From Haematobacter massiliensis (GTDB lineage: Bacteria > Pseudomonadota > Alphaproteobacteria > Rhodobacterales > Rhodobacteraceae): a DNA stretch of 64,000 nt. Shown piece after piece: positions 36,120 through 45,072 of this stretch (position 1 is the stretch's first letter; each line of letters begins with the position of its first letter). The notes beneath the pieces were generated by a model. The model was not told the origin of the DNA. It saw only the letters and a list, made by a program, of their open reading frames with translations, and made no database searches. The stretch is taken from NCBI RefSeq assembly GCF_000740795.1, contig NZ_JGYG01000003.1, positions 62,001-126,000 on the forward strand, given 5' to 3'. Position numbers and translations under genes: made by a program.

Positions 36120-37145
36120 ATGCGCTTCATCCTCGGCTTTGCCGTTCTCCTGCTGCTCGGCTGGACGGGATGGTGGTTTTTCGCCGCCTCGAAAGTGAAG
36201 CATGGTGCGACGGCCTTCATCGCGGAGCAGCAGCAGCGCGGCATGGCGATCGAACATCAAGGCCTTTCGGTTCGCGGATTTCCCTACCGCTTCGACCTGG
36301 AACTGACGGCGCCCGAGATCCATGATCCGCGCAGCGGGTACGGCTGGGAGGCCCCCTTCCTGCGGTTGCAGGCACTGGCCTATCAGCCCAATCACATCAT
36401 CGCCACGCTGCCGGACAGCCAGACCGTCTACCTGCCTGACCAGACGCTCACCCTCGCCTCCAGCCGGATGCAGGGCAGCATCCGGACCCGCCTGCCGCCC
36501 GGCATGGCGCTGCAACGGCTGGTCACGGAGGGGGAAGCGGTGACGCTCTCCTCCGACCGCGGATGGACCCTGGGGATGCCGAAGGTCGTCGCAGCCCTGC
36601 AGCCGGCGGCTCAGGCGGGCGCGGCGGGCAATACCTATGACCTCGCGCTCTCTGCGGCGCAGCTCGCGCCGGGCGGCACACTGAGGCTCGACATCGATCC
36701 GCGCAGCCGCCTGCCCGATGCGATAGATACGGTAACGCTCGACGCCTCTCTCCTCCTCGACGCGCCCCTCGACCGGGCGATGTTCGACCGGAACGCCGTC
36801 ACGCCGGAGATTCAGGCAATCGGCATCCGCGATGCCGGGGTCGTCTGGGGAAACGCCAACCTGCGCCTTTCCGGCGATCTGGCCATGGATACAGAAGGGC
36901 TGGCGGACGGAACGCTGCATCTGCGGGTAAGCGGCTGGGAGACCATCCTCAACATCGTCATCGCGCTTGGTATCGTGCCGGAAGAGAACCGTTCGGTGGC
37001 CGAGGTGGCGCTGCGCGTCATGGCGGGCACCACGCTCGGGGCAAAGACGCTGGATGTGCCGCTGCGCGTCTCCTCCGGGGTCGTGTTCCTTGGCCCGGTT
37101 CCGCTGACGACGATCCCGCCTGTGCTGCGTGAGCAGCGGGGATAG
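36120..37145 (+). CDS. DUF2125 domain-containing periplasmic/membrane-anchored protein
   Basis: The 341-residue product starts MRFILGFAVLLLLGWTGWWF, a single N-terminal membrane anchor. A beta-rich periplasmic domain with the DUF2125 opening KHGATAFIAEQQQRGMAIEH and VRGFPYRFDLELTAPEI follows. The function is unknown; the family is almost restricted to alphaproteobacteria. ATG 36120 is chosen because GAAGGGA lies just upstream and the anchor begins there; the open frame extends to 35910. It is followed by a 365-bp gap. Confidence 0.85.
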   Translation: MRFILGFAVLLLLGWTGWWFFAASKVKHGATAFIAEQQQRGMAIEHQGLSVRGFPYRFDLELTAPEIHDPRSGYGWEAPFLRLQALAYQPNHIIATLPDSQTVYLPDQTLTLASSRMQGSIRTRLPPGMALQRLVTEGEAVTLSSDRGWTLGMPKVVAALQPAAQAGAAGNTYDLALSAAQLAPGGTLRLDIDPRSRLPDAIDTVTLDASLLLDAPLDRAMFDRNAVTPEIQAIGIRDAGVVWGNANLRLSGDLAMDTEGLADGTLHLRVSGWETILNIVIALGIVPEENRSVAEVALRVMAGTTLGAKTLDVPLRVSSGVVFLGPVPLTTIPPVLREQRG

Positions 37146-37510
37146 CCCCCCCGCGCCTGACAGGGCGACGGAACCATGACGCGAGGGGCAGACGGGAGGC
37201 ATTCGAATGGGTGGGTCTGCAGGCCAAATACGCTGGCACGGACCCGCCGATCACGGCACCAAAGCGATCCGGCCAGAGATCAGCCAGAGATGAGGCGACG
37301 CGACAACCTCCGTCCCGCGTGACATCCCGATGGCTCCCGCCGGCATATCGATCCCGGCGGCTTGAGCACGAGCCGCGGCCTCAATACGTCCTGAGTATCG
37401 TCGGGATCGCTTTCTGCGACCAGGTTTGGCCGCCTGGCGATGATTTTGCCGCGGGGCCTTGCCCCCCAAGCACGCCAGCCGTGTTCCAACCACGCGAAAG
37501 AACCGCCGCG
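37146..37510. other. 365-bp gap, no gene recognised
   Basis: Frames on both strands are short or compositionally atypical. A minus-strand stretch reads GIDMPAGAIGMSRGTEVVAS, which may be a decayed coding fragment. CCCGCGTGAC near 37316 matches ten bases of the reverse complement of the repeat pair at 41.3-41.4 kb, which could be chance. No T-run terminator was seen for the two convergent genes. Confidence 0.4.
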
Positions 37511-38404
37511 TCAGCGGCAATAGGCGCTGCCGTTGCGACGAACGGCAGTGTCGAAATGCAGGTGGTCCTCATGATAACCGTCGGATCCGGGGCCGAGCGT
37601 TGTCCCGAAGATCCCGCAGGCATTCCGGTGGGCGGCCTTCAGAATCCGCCCCGCCTGCCCCCTGCCCCAGTCCCGTTCGACATTGAGCGCCTCACCGTTC
37701 GCCAGTACCACTGCTGCCACATCCACCGCCTTGCCGCGTCCGTGTTCTGAGATCTTGCCGCCCGCCAGATTGTTGCGCGGACGGCAGGCATAGGTTCCGG
37801 CGATCTGAAGCGATTTCACCCCGCCCCCCTGCCGCCCGACCGCGGGCTTCAACGCCGTCCTCACCCACTGGTCAAGGGCGATCGCCGTCGGGCAATCCAC
37901 CATCGCGGGCTGACTGAGCCGGACACCATCGACAGCCGTGATCTCCACCGCGTCGGGAATCCCGCAGCCGCTGATGCGAGAGGTAACGGGTGCAATCCGC
38001 CGTCCGGTGAGCTTTGGAACCCCGCAGAGGCCGGACCCTTGCCGGGACGTCACCCCGGGTGCGGCCGGCGCGATGAAGGAGACATTCTGCACCAGCGGCG
38101 CGGACGACCGCATGCCCTTCGCCGCGATCTGCGGCGGGCGGGGCATGGGGCGGAGCAGCGCGTCCGGCAGCGCCATCCCTTCGTCCGCCACAACGGCTTT
38201 CCCCTGCGACGCGGCGAGCCCTCCGGGGCGGGGCAGCGGGCGCGCGGCGGAAAGAGCGGCGACCGGCCCAGGCATTGCCGGGGCACCCAAAGTAGCAGGG
38301 CGCATCTTCGGCGCATCCGACCGGAGCGGCCCCGCATCTGCGGCGCCCGCCAGCGCTACACCAGTAAGACAGAGCCAGAGGGCGAGCGCACGCCGCCCCT
38401 TCAC
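37511..38404 (-). CDS. Extensin-like C-terminal domain protein (secreted)
   Basis: The 297-residue protein has a signal peptide (MKGRRALALWLCLTGVALAG, ADAG). A Pro/Ala-rich low-complexity linker follows, then a C-terminal Extensin_C domain. The domain has LCGVPKLTGRRIAPVTSRIS, ISEHGRGKAVDVAAVVLANG and HLHFDTAVRRNGSAYCR at the end. The last two blocks resemble the D-Ala-D-Ala peptidase/M15 zinc site (HxxGxAxD, HxH), so a peptidoglycan role is likely but untested. Its ATG adjoins the stop of tyrC directly. Confidence 0.88.
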   Translation of the reverse strand: MKGRRALALWLCLTGVALAGAADAGPLRSDAPKMRPATLGAPAMPGPVAALSAARPLPRPGGLAASQGKAVVADEGMALPDALLRPMPRPPQIAAKGMRSSAPLVQNVSFIAPAAPGVTSRQGSGLCGVPKLTGRRIAPVTSRISGCGIPDAVEITAVDGVRLSQPAMVDCPTAIALDQWVRTALKPAVGRQGGGVKSLQIAGTYACRPRNNLAGGKISEHGRGKAVDVAAVVLANGEALNVERDWGRGQAGRILKAAHRNACGIFGTTLGPGSDGYHEDHLHFDTAVRRNGSAYCR

Positions 38405-39325
38405 TCAGTCGCCCGCCTTCGTGCGCCCGAAGTCGGGTGCGGCCGTATCCTGACCCGCCTCGATGATGCCACGGCGAATGGCACGCGTGCGGGTGAAATA
38501 GTCGAAGAGCATCTGGCCGTCCCCCATCCTGATCGCGCGTTGCAGCGCGAAAAGCTCCTCCGTGAACCGCCCGAGGATCTCCAGCGTGGCCTCCCGGTTG
38601 GTGAGGAAGACATCGCGCCACATCGTCGGATCGGAAGCGGCAATGCGTGTGAAGTCTCGAAAGCCCGCCGCAGAGAAATTGATTACCTCGCTATCGGTGA
38701 CCCTGCCAAGATCATCCGCGACGCCGACCATGGTATAGGCGATAAGATGCGGAGTGTGGGAGGTGACGGCGAGGACGAGATCATGGTGCTCCGCATCCAT
38801 CGTCTCCACATTCGCGCCCATGCCGCGGCAGAGCGCCTCAAGCCGCTCCAGCGCCGCGTCCGATCCGCCGGGCAGCGGGACCAGGATCCACCAGCGATTG
38901 CGGAACAGCTCGGCGAAACCGGAGCGGGGGCCGGAATGCTCCGTCCCGGCAAGCGGGTGGCCGGGGATGAAATCCACCCCCTCCGGCACGAAGGGCGCGA
39001 CGGCGTCAATCACCGCCTGCTTGACAGAGCCGACATCGGTCAGCGTGGCGCCTGGCTTCAGATGCGGGCCGATCTCCCGCGCCACATCGCCCATGCCGCC
39101 CACGGGAATGCAGAGCACGACGAGATCCGCATCCTCCACAGCTTCCGCCGCCGTTTCCGTCACCCGGTCGCAAATGCCGATCTCCAGCGCCGTGGCCCGC
39201 GTTTCCGCGCTACGGGCATAGCCGACAATCTCCCCCGCGAGGCCCGCCCTCCGTATGGCATGGGCCATGGAGGAGGCGATGAGCCCAAGCCCGATCAGCG
39301 CCACCCGCTCATAAAGCACCGCCAT
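38405..39325 (-). CDS. tyrC: Prephenate/arogenate dehydrogenase family protein
   Basis: The 306-residue NAD(P)-dependent enzyme has a Rossmann opening VALIGLGLIASSMAHAIRRA. FIPGHPLAGTEHSGP and VLAVTSHTPHLIAYTMVG, the prephenate/arogenate-binding region with its catalytic histidine, follow. It makes 4-hydroxyphenylpyruvate or tyrosine from prephenate/arogenate. It overlaps hisC by one base (ATGA-type) and abuts the extensin gene. The neighbouring aminotransferase (HisC-like) can act on aromatic substrates, so the pair could serve tyrosine synthesis as well as histidine. Confidence 0.9.
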   Translation of the reverse strand: MAVLYERVALIGLGLIASSMAHAIRRAGLAGEIVGYARSAETRATALEIGICDRVTETAAEAVEDADLVVLCIPVGGMGDVAREIGPHLKPGATLTDVGSVKQAVIDAVAPFVPEGVDFIPGHPLAGTEHSGPRSGFAELFRNRWWILVPLPGGSDAALERLEALCRGMGANVETMDAEHHDLVLAVTSHTPHLIAYTMVGVADDLGRVTDSEVINFSAAGFRDFTRIAASDPTMWRDVFLTNREATLEILGRFTEELFALQRAIRMGDGQMLFDYFTRTRAIRRGIIEAGQDTAAPDFGRTKAGD

Positions 39326-40419
39326 CAGACCGCTCCGCTGTCGCGCGCCTTGAACTGGCCGACCGCATGCGCCACGCGGCGACAGGACGCCTCGTCCCCG
39401 ACGGTGATCCGCAGGCAGTTGGGCAGGCCATAGCCCGCCACACGCCGCACGATCAGACCCTGGGACTGCAGATAGGTGTCACAGGCCTGTGCCTCCGCCT
39501 CATCCGCGAAACGCGCAAGGATGAAATTCGCCGTCGAAATGTCCGATGGAACGCCCTTCTCCGCCAGGGAAGCCGCGAGCCATGTCCGCAGGCGGGCGTT
39601 CTCCGTCCGGCAGCGGGTGACGTAATCCTGATCGCGGACCGCCGCCTCCGCCGTCTCCAGCTGCGCACTGGACAGGTTGAACGGCCCCCGGATGCGGTTG
39701 AGCACATCCACGATATCCTTTGGCCCGTAACCCCAGCCGATCCTCAGACCGCCAAGGCCGTAGATCTTTGAAAACGTCCGGGTCATGAAGACATTGGACA
39801 TCCGCGTCGCCAACTCCGCACCCGCATCATAGCCTTCGACATATTCGGCATAGGCGCCGTCGAGCACCAGAATGGCGCCCCCCGGCAGCCCGGAAGCCAG
39901 CCTTTCCAGTTCCGGCAGACCGACCATCGTTCCCGTGGGGTTGTTCGGATTGGCAAGATAGACAAGCCGCGTCCGCTCCGTACAGGCGGCAAGGATCGCA
40001 TCCACGTCGGTCGTCCGCTCCCGCTCGCTCACTGCAACAGGCGTACCGCCTGCGGCCAGTGTGGACGTCCGGTAGAGCAGGAAGCCGTGTTCGGTGAACA
40101 CCACCTCGTCCCCCGGCCCGACATAGGCCTGCGCAAGCAGGTTCAGGATCTCGTCCGACCCCACGCCACAGATGATCCGCGACGGGTCCAGCCCATGCAC
40201 CTCCCCGATCGCCTGACGGAGCGCCGCATGATCCGTAGACGGATAGCGGTGCAGCTTGAGCACAGCGCGGGAGAAGGCATCCTTGGCCCGATCGGAAGGG
40301 CCAAAGGGATTTTCGTTCGACGAGAGCTTGATCGCATCCGTCTGACCTGCGACATGCGATGCCCCGCCCTCATAGAGAGCGATCTCCATGATACCGGGTT
40401 GCGGGCGGATGTCGGACAT
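39325..40419 (-). CDS. hisC: Histidinol-phosphate aminotransferase
   Basis: The 364-residue PLP enzyme opens [20 protein letters not shown] and [20 protein letters not shown], the HisC pattern. [10 protein letters not shown] and [20 protein letters not shown] (PLP lysine) follow. It converts imidazole acetol phosphate to histidinol phosphate; in Rhodobacterales it is commonly encoded with tyrC and may also serve aromatic amino acid transamination. ATG 40419 has GAGGTG eight bases upstream. The frame extends to 40575 without conserved sequence. Confidence 0.93.
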   Translation of the reverse strand: MSDIRPQPGIMEIALYEGGASHVAGQTDAIKLSSNENPFGPSDRAKDAFSRAVLKLHRYPSTDHAALRQAIGEVHGLDPSRIICGVGSDEILNLLAQAYVGPGDEVVFTEHGFLLYRTSTLAAGGTPVAVSERERTTDVDAILAACTERTRLVYLANPNNPTGTMVGLPELERLASGLPGGAILVLDGAYAEYVEGYDAGAELATRMSNVFMTRTFSKIYGLGGLRIGWGYGPKDIVDVLNRIRGPFNLSSAQLETAEAAVRDQDYVTRCRTENARLRTWLAASLAEKGVPSDISTANFILARFADEAEAQACDTYLQSQGLIVRRVAGYGLPNCLRITVGDEASCRRVAHAVGQFKARDSGAV

Positions 40420-40817
40420 GGGGCACCTCTCGCCAGAATTGCGCACAGGTCTTAAACGCGCGACCCTCTCTCCGCCAGCGACAAGTTGGCTGATGTGGCA
40501 CGCCAGCATCGCCCTCCGCGCGCTGCGGAGAGACCCGGTCTGCAGAACTCCCCTCCAGGCATCGGAGAACTTCATGTGCTACGGGGGCGCGGCGGCTTCA
40601 CGTCGGGGCCAGCAGTCAGCCCGCTCGCCTCCCCAAAGTTAAAGCAAAGCGCGCCGAAGCCCTGCCGGAACGCACAAGCACCGCCGGTCTCCCCCGCGTC
40701 CCCGATGTCGCCGCAGCGAACGTCGGGCGCCAGGAGCATCACCACAGAACCCGCGTCGCAAAAAGTGGTGACAGTATGGTGTCGGGTAGCCCGACCCACG
40801 CTGTCCTGATCAAGAAA

Positions 40818-40841
40818 GCGGTCCCGCATGGGAGGGACCGC
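40818..40841. repeat. Perfect 8-bp inverted repeat in hisC-aroQ gap
   Basis: GCGGTCCC, an eight-base loop, and GGGACCGC form a hairpin. On the minus strand it is followed by TTTCTTG, weakly like a terminator, though no gene ends there. It could be the 3' end of a small RNA on the minus strand. Function not known. Confidence 0.4.
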
Positions 40842-41320
40842 AGCCCCACCGGGCAAATGCGTGCCGTGGACTGCCGACCTCCGATCATCAGGTGCCGGAT
40901 GGGCAGCTACTCTTCCCGCGCAGGCTGGGGAATGACCGTTCGCGATGGTCTGCACGTTACCCGCCCTCAGCCGACGCCTGCGCGGCCGATCTCCAGTTGA
41001 TAGACATACCGCGCCTATGCCGTCCGCTCTTTCACGTGTTTTCCCGAGAGGGAGCACGGCTCGCCCGCGGCCACTCACCCCCGCGCTCTTCCGCGCCCTG
41101 GCCCTGTTACTCCGGGATGATTGGTCTGACACCAACCGCGGACACGGCGCAGACACTCGTGCCGATCGCGTCACCGCCACCGGCAGGTATGTGCGTGATC
41201 GGGAGGCAATGCACGCAGGCCGTCACGCGAGCTAGATGCATTTTCGGCGCAGGCTCGCGTCTTGCGGTGCCCATGTCCACACTGACGCCGCGGCGCGATC
41301 TGGGGGCAGATCGCCTCCTT

Positions 41321-41409
41321 GCACATCCCTCGGTCACGCGGGCTGAACGTCATTGAAATCACTTTGATCTAGATAGGTATGGCACACCCCTCGGTCACGC
41401 GGGCTGAAC
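41321..41409 (+). CRISPR. Two-copy 28-bp direct repeat with 33-bp AT-rich spacer, CRISPR-like
   Basis: The unit at 41321-41348 and that at 41382-41409 match at 27 of 28 bases (one T/C difference). Each runs from GCACA to GGGCTGAAC with a partial internal dyad CCCTCG...CGCGGG. They are separated by a 33-bp spacer with 11 G/C out of 33, in strongly GC-rich surroundings. Repeat 28, spacer 33 and period 61 match type I-E arrays, and the end TGAAC resembles type I-E repeats. There are only two copies and no cas gene in the window, so a relic or a chance duplication is possible. Confidence 0.35.
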
Positions 41410-41480
41410 CCTTTCCCCCGGCGGATCATCCAGCGGTCCGAGCGCCTCGCTGCCGCCCGCCGTGAGAGCGTGTGTCTTCG

Positions 41481-41918
41481 TCAATCCCCGACGAGCGTGG
41501 CCAGCCGGCGGAGCGCCAGCAGATACCCCTCCGTCCCGCAACCCGCGATGACCCCGTCCGCCCGGAGCGAGACATAGGAATGGTGCCGGAAGCTCTCTCG
41601 CTTGTGGACGTTGGAGATATGCACCTCCATCACCGGCCCCTCGAAGGCATTCAGCGCGTCGAGAATCGCCACGGATGTATGGGTATAGGCCGCGGGATTT
41701 ATCACGATGCCCACCGCTTCCTCCCGCGCCGCGTGGATCAGTTCCACAAGCTCCCCTTCGTGGTTGGACTGACGGAAGACGACAGAAAATCCAAGCGAAT
41801 GCGCCAGCTTCCCGCAGGCGGCCTCCACATCGGCGAGCGTTTCGCGCCCGTAGATATCCGGCTGACGGCGACCAAGCAGGTTGAGGTTCGGGCCATTGAT
41901 AATATGGATGGTTTTCAT
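41481..41918 (-). CDS. aroQ: 3-dehydroquinate dehydratase, type II
   Basis: The 145-residue enzyme catalyses the third step of the shikimate pathway. It opens with [20 protein letters not shown], which contains the catalytic arginine and tyrosine (Y23) loop. [29 protein letters not shown] and [20 protein letters not shown], with the active-site histidine, follow. Type II enzymes are dodecamers. The gene stands alone on the minus strand, after the 1.06-kb gap and divergent from the rhomboid gene. No operon partner is present. Confidence 0.95.
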   Translation of the reverse strand: MKTIHIINGPNLNLLGRRQPDIYGRETLADVEAACGKLAHSLGFSVVFRQSNHEGELVELIHAAREEAVGIVINPAAYTHTSVAILDALNAFEGPVMEVHISNVHKRESFRHHSYVSLRADGVIAGCGTEGYLLALRRLATLVGD

Positions 41919-42137
41919 GAAACAGCTCCCTTCGGCTCCCTGCTTACCCCATCTCCCGGCCTGCGTCAGCGGTATGACGCCGGCGCAGAAAAGGAGTGGT
42001 CAAACGGGATCCGGACGGCCTCCTTCACGCGGGGCAGTCGCGGGGCAATCAAGCGCCGGATGTCGCAGGAGCGACAGCGGTTGCGTGCAAGGAGCATCGC
42101 GCCCTTGACCCTTCGCGCGTGCTGGAGAAGATGACCC

Positions 42138-42884
42138 ATGTTCCCGTTTCGCGATCACAACCCCGCCTCCCGTCAGCCGGTCGTCACCTGGCTGTTGATT
42201 GCGCTCAACGTCGCGGTATTCGTGATGATGTTGCCGCTGATGGCGGATCCCGCGGGGCTTGCCGCCTTCTACGACCGCTGGGGGCTGGTCCCCGCTCGGT
42301 TCATGGCGGGGGAGAGGCTGGAAACCGCCCTGACATCCATGTTCCTTCACGGAGGCTTCCTCCACCTGCTCGGCAATATGCTGTTTCTCTATGTCTTCGG
42401 TGACAATCTGGAGGATCGGATGGGGCGGCTGCCGTTTCTGGCATTCTACATCGCCTCCGGTCTCGGGGCGGGAGCGTTGCAGATCGCGGCAGGGCCGACA
42501 TCTTTCGTGCCGATGGTCGGCGCCTCAGGAGCCATCGCCGGGGTGATGGGCGGCTATCTCCTGCTGTTTCCAAAGGCAAAGGTCGATCTGCTCGTCATCT
42601 TTTTCTTCTTCATACGGATCATCACGCTGCCTGCCTCCATCGTCTTGGCCTACTGGTTCCTGATCCAGATCATTGCCGGAGCCTTCACCCCGGAGGCGGA
42701 TGCCGGGGTCGCGCATTGGGCGCATGTCGGGGGATTTGCGGTAGGAGGTCTGCTCGCGGTGCCGCTCTGGCTCCGGCTCGGCGGACCGGAGTTCTGGCGG
42801 GCGACGCACGGTACTCCCCCGCATCCGGCGGCGGCGACCAGCATCCGGCGGACGCACGTTCCGGTGATCCGCCGACGCCGCTGA
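42138..42884 (+). CDS. Rhomboid family intramembrane serine protease
   Basis: The 248-residue protein has six membrane helices and the rhomboid signatures. These are [20 protein letters not shown] in the second helix, the catalytic serine in [18 protein letters not shown], and the catalytic histidine in [18 protein letters not shown]. These enzymes cut membrane proteins within the bilayer; bacterial substrates are mostly unknown. A C-terminal basic/proline tail follows the last helix. It is divergent from aroQ (219-bp gap). Confidence 0.93.
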   Translation: MFPFRDHNPASRQPVVTWLLIALNVAVFVMMLPLMADPAGLAAFYDRWGLVPARFMAGERLETALTSMFLHGGFLHLLGNMLFLYVFGDNLEDRMGRLPFLAFYIASGLGAGALQIAAGPTSFVPMVGASGAIAGVMGGYLLLFPKAKVDLLVIFFFFIRIITLPASIVLAYWFLIQIIAGAFTPEADAGVAHWAHVGGFAVGGLLAVPLWLRLGGPEFWRATHGTPPHPAAATSIRRTHVPVIRRRR

Positions 42885-42970
42885 GCCTCCGCCCGGCCAG
42901 GGGGGTTGGAGCGACCCGCCGCCATGCCTACCTTGAAAGCAACCGCACGTCGCGGATCACCGGAGGACCC

Positions 42971-43384
42971 ATGACAGATACCAGACAAAAACCCCTCCCC
43001 GTGCAGAAGACCGAGGCCGAATGGCGGGCACAGCTTTCCGATCTCGCCTATCGCGTCACACGGGAGCAGGCGACGGAGCGCCCCTTCAGCCATGATGCCT
43101 TCCCGCAGGGGGCCGCAATCTATCGCTGCGTCGGATGCGGGACGGAACTCTTCGATCAGGCGGAGAAGTTCGACAGCCACTGCGGCTGGCCCGCCTTTAC
43201 CGCTCCTGCGGAGGGCGCCCCCGTAGGTGAGAGCGTGGACCGGAGCCACGGCATGGTGCGCGTGGAGGTGCACTGCGACAACTGCGGCGCGCATCTGGGC
43301 CACGTGTTCCCCGACGGACCGGGACCGACGGGGCTGCGGTACTGCATCAACGGCGTGGCTCTGGTCCACGAACCGAAGGAGTGA
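42971..43384 (+). CDS. msrB: Peptide-methionine (R)-S-oxide reductase MsrB
   Basis: The 137-residue enzyme repairs methionine-R-sulfoxide in proteins. The structural zinc site is C53-x2-C56 and C102-x2-C105 ([21 protein letters not shown]). The catalytic cysteine is C125 in RYCINGVAL, and C71 in DSHCGWPAF may act in resolution. The start ATG 42971 has GGAGG upstream. It follows the rhomboid gene by 86 bp on the same strand and converges with bamE. No msrA is in the window. Confidence 0.95.
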   Translation: MTDTRQKPLPVQKTEAEWRAQLSDLAYRVTREQATERPFSHDAFPQGAAIYRCVGCGTELFDQAEKFDSHCGWPAFTAPAEGAPVGESVDRSHGMVRVEVHCDNCGAHLGHVFPDGPGPTGLRYCINGVALVHEPKE

Positions 43385-43435
43385 AGCCCACACCCTGAAC
43401 CGAGCGCCGGCAAGGTCGCGCCAGGCGGCGCGATC

Positions 43436-43900
43436 TTAACGGTCTTCAGGCAGTATCTGATCGAGGCTCGGCGTGCCGAGGTTGCGCAGGAGCTGCGTGA
43501 CGAAGCTGACGTTCGAGATGCCGGATTCGGTCACACGGCGCGACAGGACGACGACATTGCCGTCCCGCAGGCCGAATCGCTCGATATTCGCCACGTGACC
43601 GCTCGGAGAAAAGGAAATCGCCAGAACCTGGCGGTCCACATTCTCCGGTGCCAGCGCGCCATAGTTGCGGAAGCGATCCTGCACGAAATACCAGGCGGAA
43701 TCGCCCATCACCCCGTGCGTGCTCGGCTGCCCTATGGATTGAGAGACCGTTTCGCGTGTATCGACACCGACGCGCACCTGCTCCAGCTCATGCTCCGTCG
43801 GAACATAGCCATGGTCACGATAGACGGGGCTGCAGGCCACCAGGAACGGTAGGACGAGGCAGGGAATGCTCCGCCACGCCAGATACCGGAGCTTGACCAT
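43436..43900 (-). CDS. bamE: Outer membrane protein assembly factor BamE
   Basis: The 154-residue lipoprotein has a signal peptide with lipobox LVAC (VLPFLVACSPVYRDHGYVPT). The BamE fold follows, with HELEQVRVGVDTRETVSQSI, GQPSTHG and SAWYFVQDRF. It assists the BAM complex in folding outer-membrane beta-barrels. Start ATG 43900 gives the normal lipoprotein leader; the frame continues to 43936. It is longer at the C-terminus than the Escherichia coli protein, as is usual in alphaproteobacteria. It is divergent from the DUF177 gene (208-bp gap). Confidence 0.9.
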   Translation of the reverse strand: MVKLRYLAWRSIPCLVLPFLVACSPVYRDHGYVPTEHELEQVRVGVDTRETVSQSIGQPSTHGVMGDSAWYFVQDRFRNYGALAPENVDRQVLAISFSPSGHVANIERFGLRDGNVVVLSRRVTESGISNVSFVTQLLRNLGTPSLDQILPEDR

Positions 43901-44108
43901 TCCGTCCCCTTGTCTTTTGCTTCCAAGCGTCCCCATGGCTTACAGAAGGTCACGCTCTGGTTCAAGGAAGGAAGATATACCCTTCTCCGGGTGCAGCAAT
44001 GCGGCGCTTGCGCCTGCCGTTGCTTCGCCTATCTGGAGAGATGAACTGCGGCGGGAATGCCGCATCCTGCCACCGCCCGCCACGGGCCTCGAGATCGCCG
44101 GAGCGCCC

Positions 44109-44651
44109 ATGCCCCTGTCCTTTTCCCATCCGATCCGCGTCAGCAGCCTCGGTCCGCGCAAGCCCACACGGTTTGATCTCAAGCCGGATGGGGAAGAGCT
44201 TGCCGACCTCACCGCCGCCGTTGGCGCCTCCAGCCTCTCGGGGGTGCATTTCGAGGGTGAGATTCGCCCCCTTGGCCGGGAGGACTGGGTGCTCGAAGGC
44301 CGTCTGACAGCGGAAATCGTTCAGCCCTGCATCGTGACGCTCGACCCCGTCACCACCCATGTCAGCGAAGATGTAGAGCGGCGCTATCTTGCCAATCCGC
44401 CGGAACCAGCGGCGGAAGAGGCCGAGATCCCCGAGGATACCGATATGGAACCGCTCGGCTCCGCCATCGACCCCGGCGCGGTGATGGCCGAGGCGCTGGC
44501 CCTTGCCATGCCGCTCTATCCCCGCGCGGATGGCGTGGAGATCGGGGAACAGGTGTTTACCGAGCCGGGTCTGCCGCCGATGCGCGACGGCGATGTCAAA
44601 CCCTTTGCCTCTCTTGCGGAACTGCGTGAAAAGCTGGCAAAGAAGGACTGA
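44109..44651 (+). CDS. DUF177 (YceD-family) protein
   Basis: The 180-residue protein has the DUF177 pattern with FEGEIRPLGREDWVLEGRLT and VQPCIVTLDPVTTHVSEDVE, followed by a RRYLANPPEPAAEEA acidic stretch. The family is almost always encoded directly before rpmF; the product is involved in large-subunit or 23S rRNA accumulation in plants and bacteria. It starts at ATG 44109, though the open frame reaches 43866. It is followed by rpmF, plsX and fabH, the usual order. Confidence 0.87.
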   Translation: MPLSFSHPIRVSSLGPRKPTRFDLKPDGEELADLTAAVGASSLSGVHFEGEIRPLGREDWVLEGRLTAEIVQPCIVTLDPVTTHVSEDVERRYLANPPEPAAEEAEIPEDTDMEPLGSAIDPGAVMAEALALAMPLYPRADGVEIGEQVFTEPGLPPMRDGDVKPFASLAELREKLAKKD

Positions 44652-44819
44652 ACCGCTGGATCTCCGCCGCAGCGGAACCAGAAAGGGCTTGCGCCCACCG
44701 CGAATCCGGCTATGTTCCCGGCCTCGTTTAACCGCTGGCTGCCACGCTCCCGGAAGGAAGAGGGCGGCTGGCTCATGTGCTATCAAAAGGGGCCTGTCCC
44801 CCAGAGTCGAGGTTGTGAC

Positions 44820-45026
44820 ATGGCTGTCCCTCAGAATCGCGTTACCCGCTCCCGTCGCAACATGCGCCGTGCGCATGACGCGCTCGTCGCCGCCAATCCG
44901 AACGACTGCCCGAACTGTGGCGAACTGAAGCGTCCGCATCACGTTTGCCCGTCCTGCGGCCACTACCACGAACGTGAAGTGGTTGCTGCCGGTCAGGACG
45001 TCGATCTGGACGAAGACGCGGCATAA
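44820..45026 (+). CDS. rpmF: 50S ribosomal protein L32
   Basis: The 68-residue protein starts [20 protein letters not shown] and has [20 protein letters not shown], a zinc-type CxxC...CxxC L32. The acidic tail [11 protein letters not shown] is typical for the alphaproteobacterial form. It is a component of the large ribosomal subunit. It starts at ATG 44820 with GAGGT upstream; the upstream frame to 44712 is not conserved. It lies between DUF177 and plsX. Confidence 0.97.
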   Translation: MAVPQNRVTRSRRNMRRAHDALVAANPNDCPNCGELKRPHHVCPSCGHYHEREVVAAGQDVDLDEDAA

Positions 45027-45072
45027 GTCGCAGTCGGGATTCGGCAGAAAGCCACCACGAGTTACGGACCGC

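Larger units (their letters stand above)
40420..41480. other. 1.06-kb non-coding region between hisC and aroQ
   Basis: This is the largest gap in the window. Several frames are open, but none has a start signal plus family pattern. A minus-strand piece (about 40630-40790) reads HTVTTFCDAGSVVMLLAPDV and might be a decayed gene. The stretch contains an 8-bp inverted repeat (40818-40841), a 6-bp hairpin GTCGGG-tag-CCCGAC near 40780, and a 28-bp near-identical repeat pair at 41321-41409. Confidence 0.5.
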
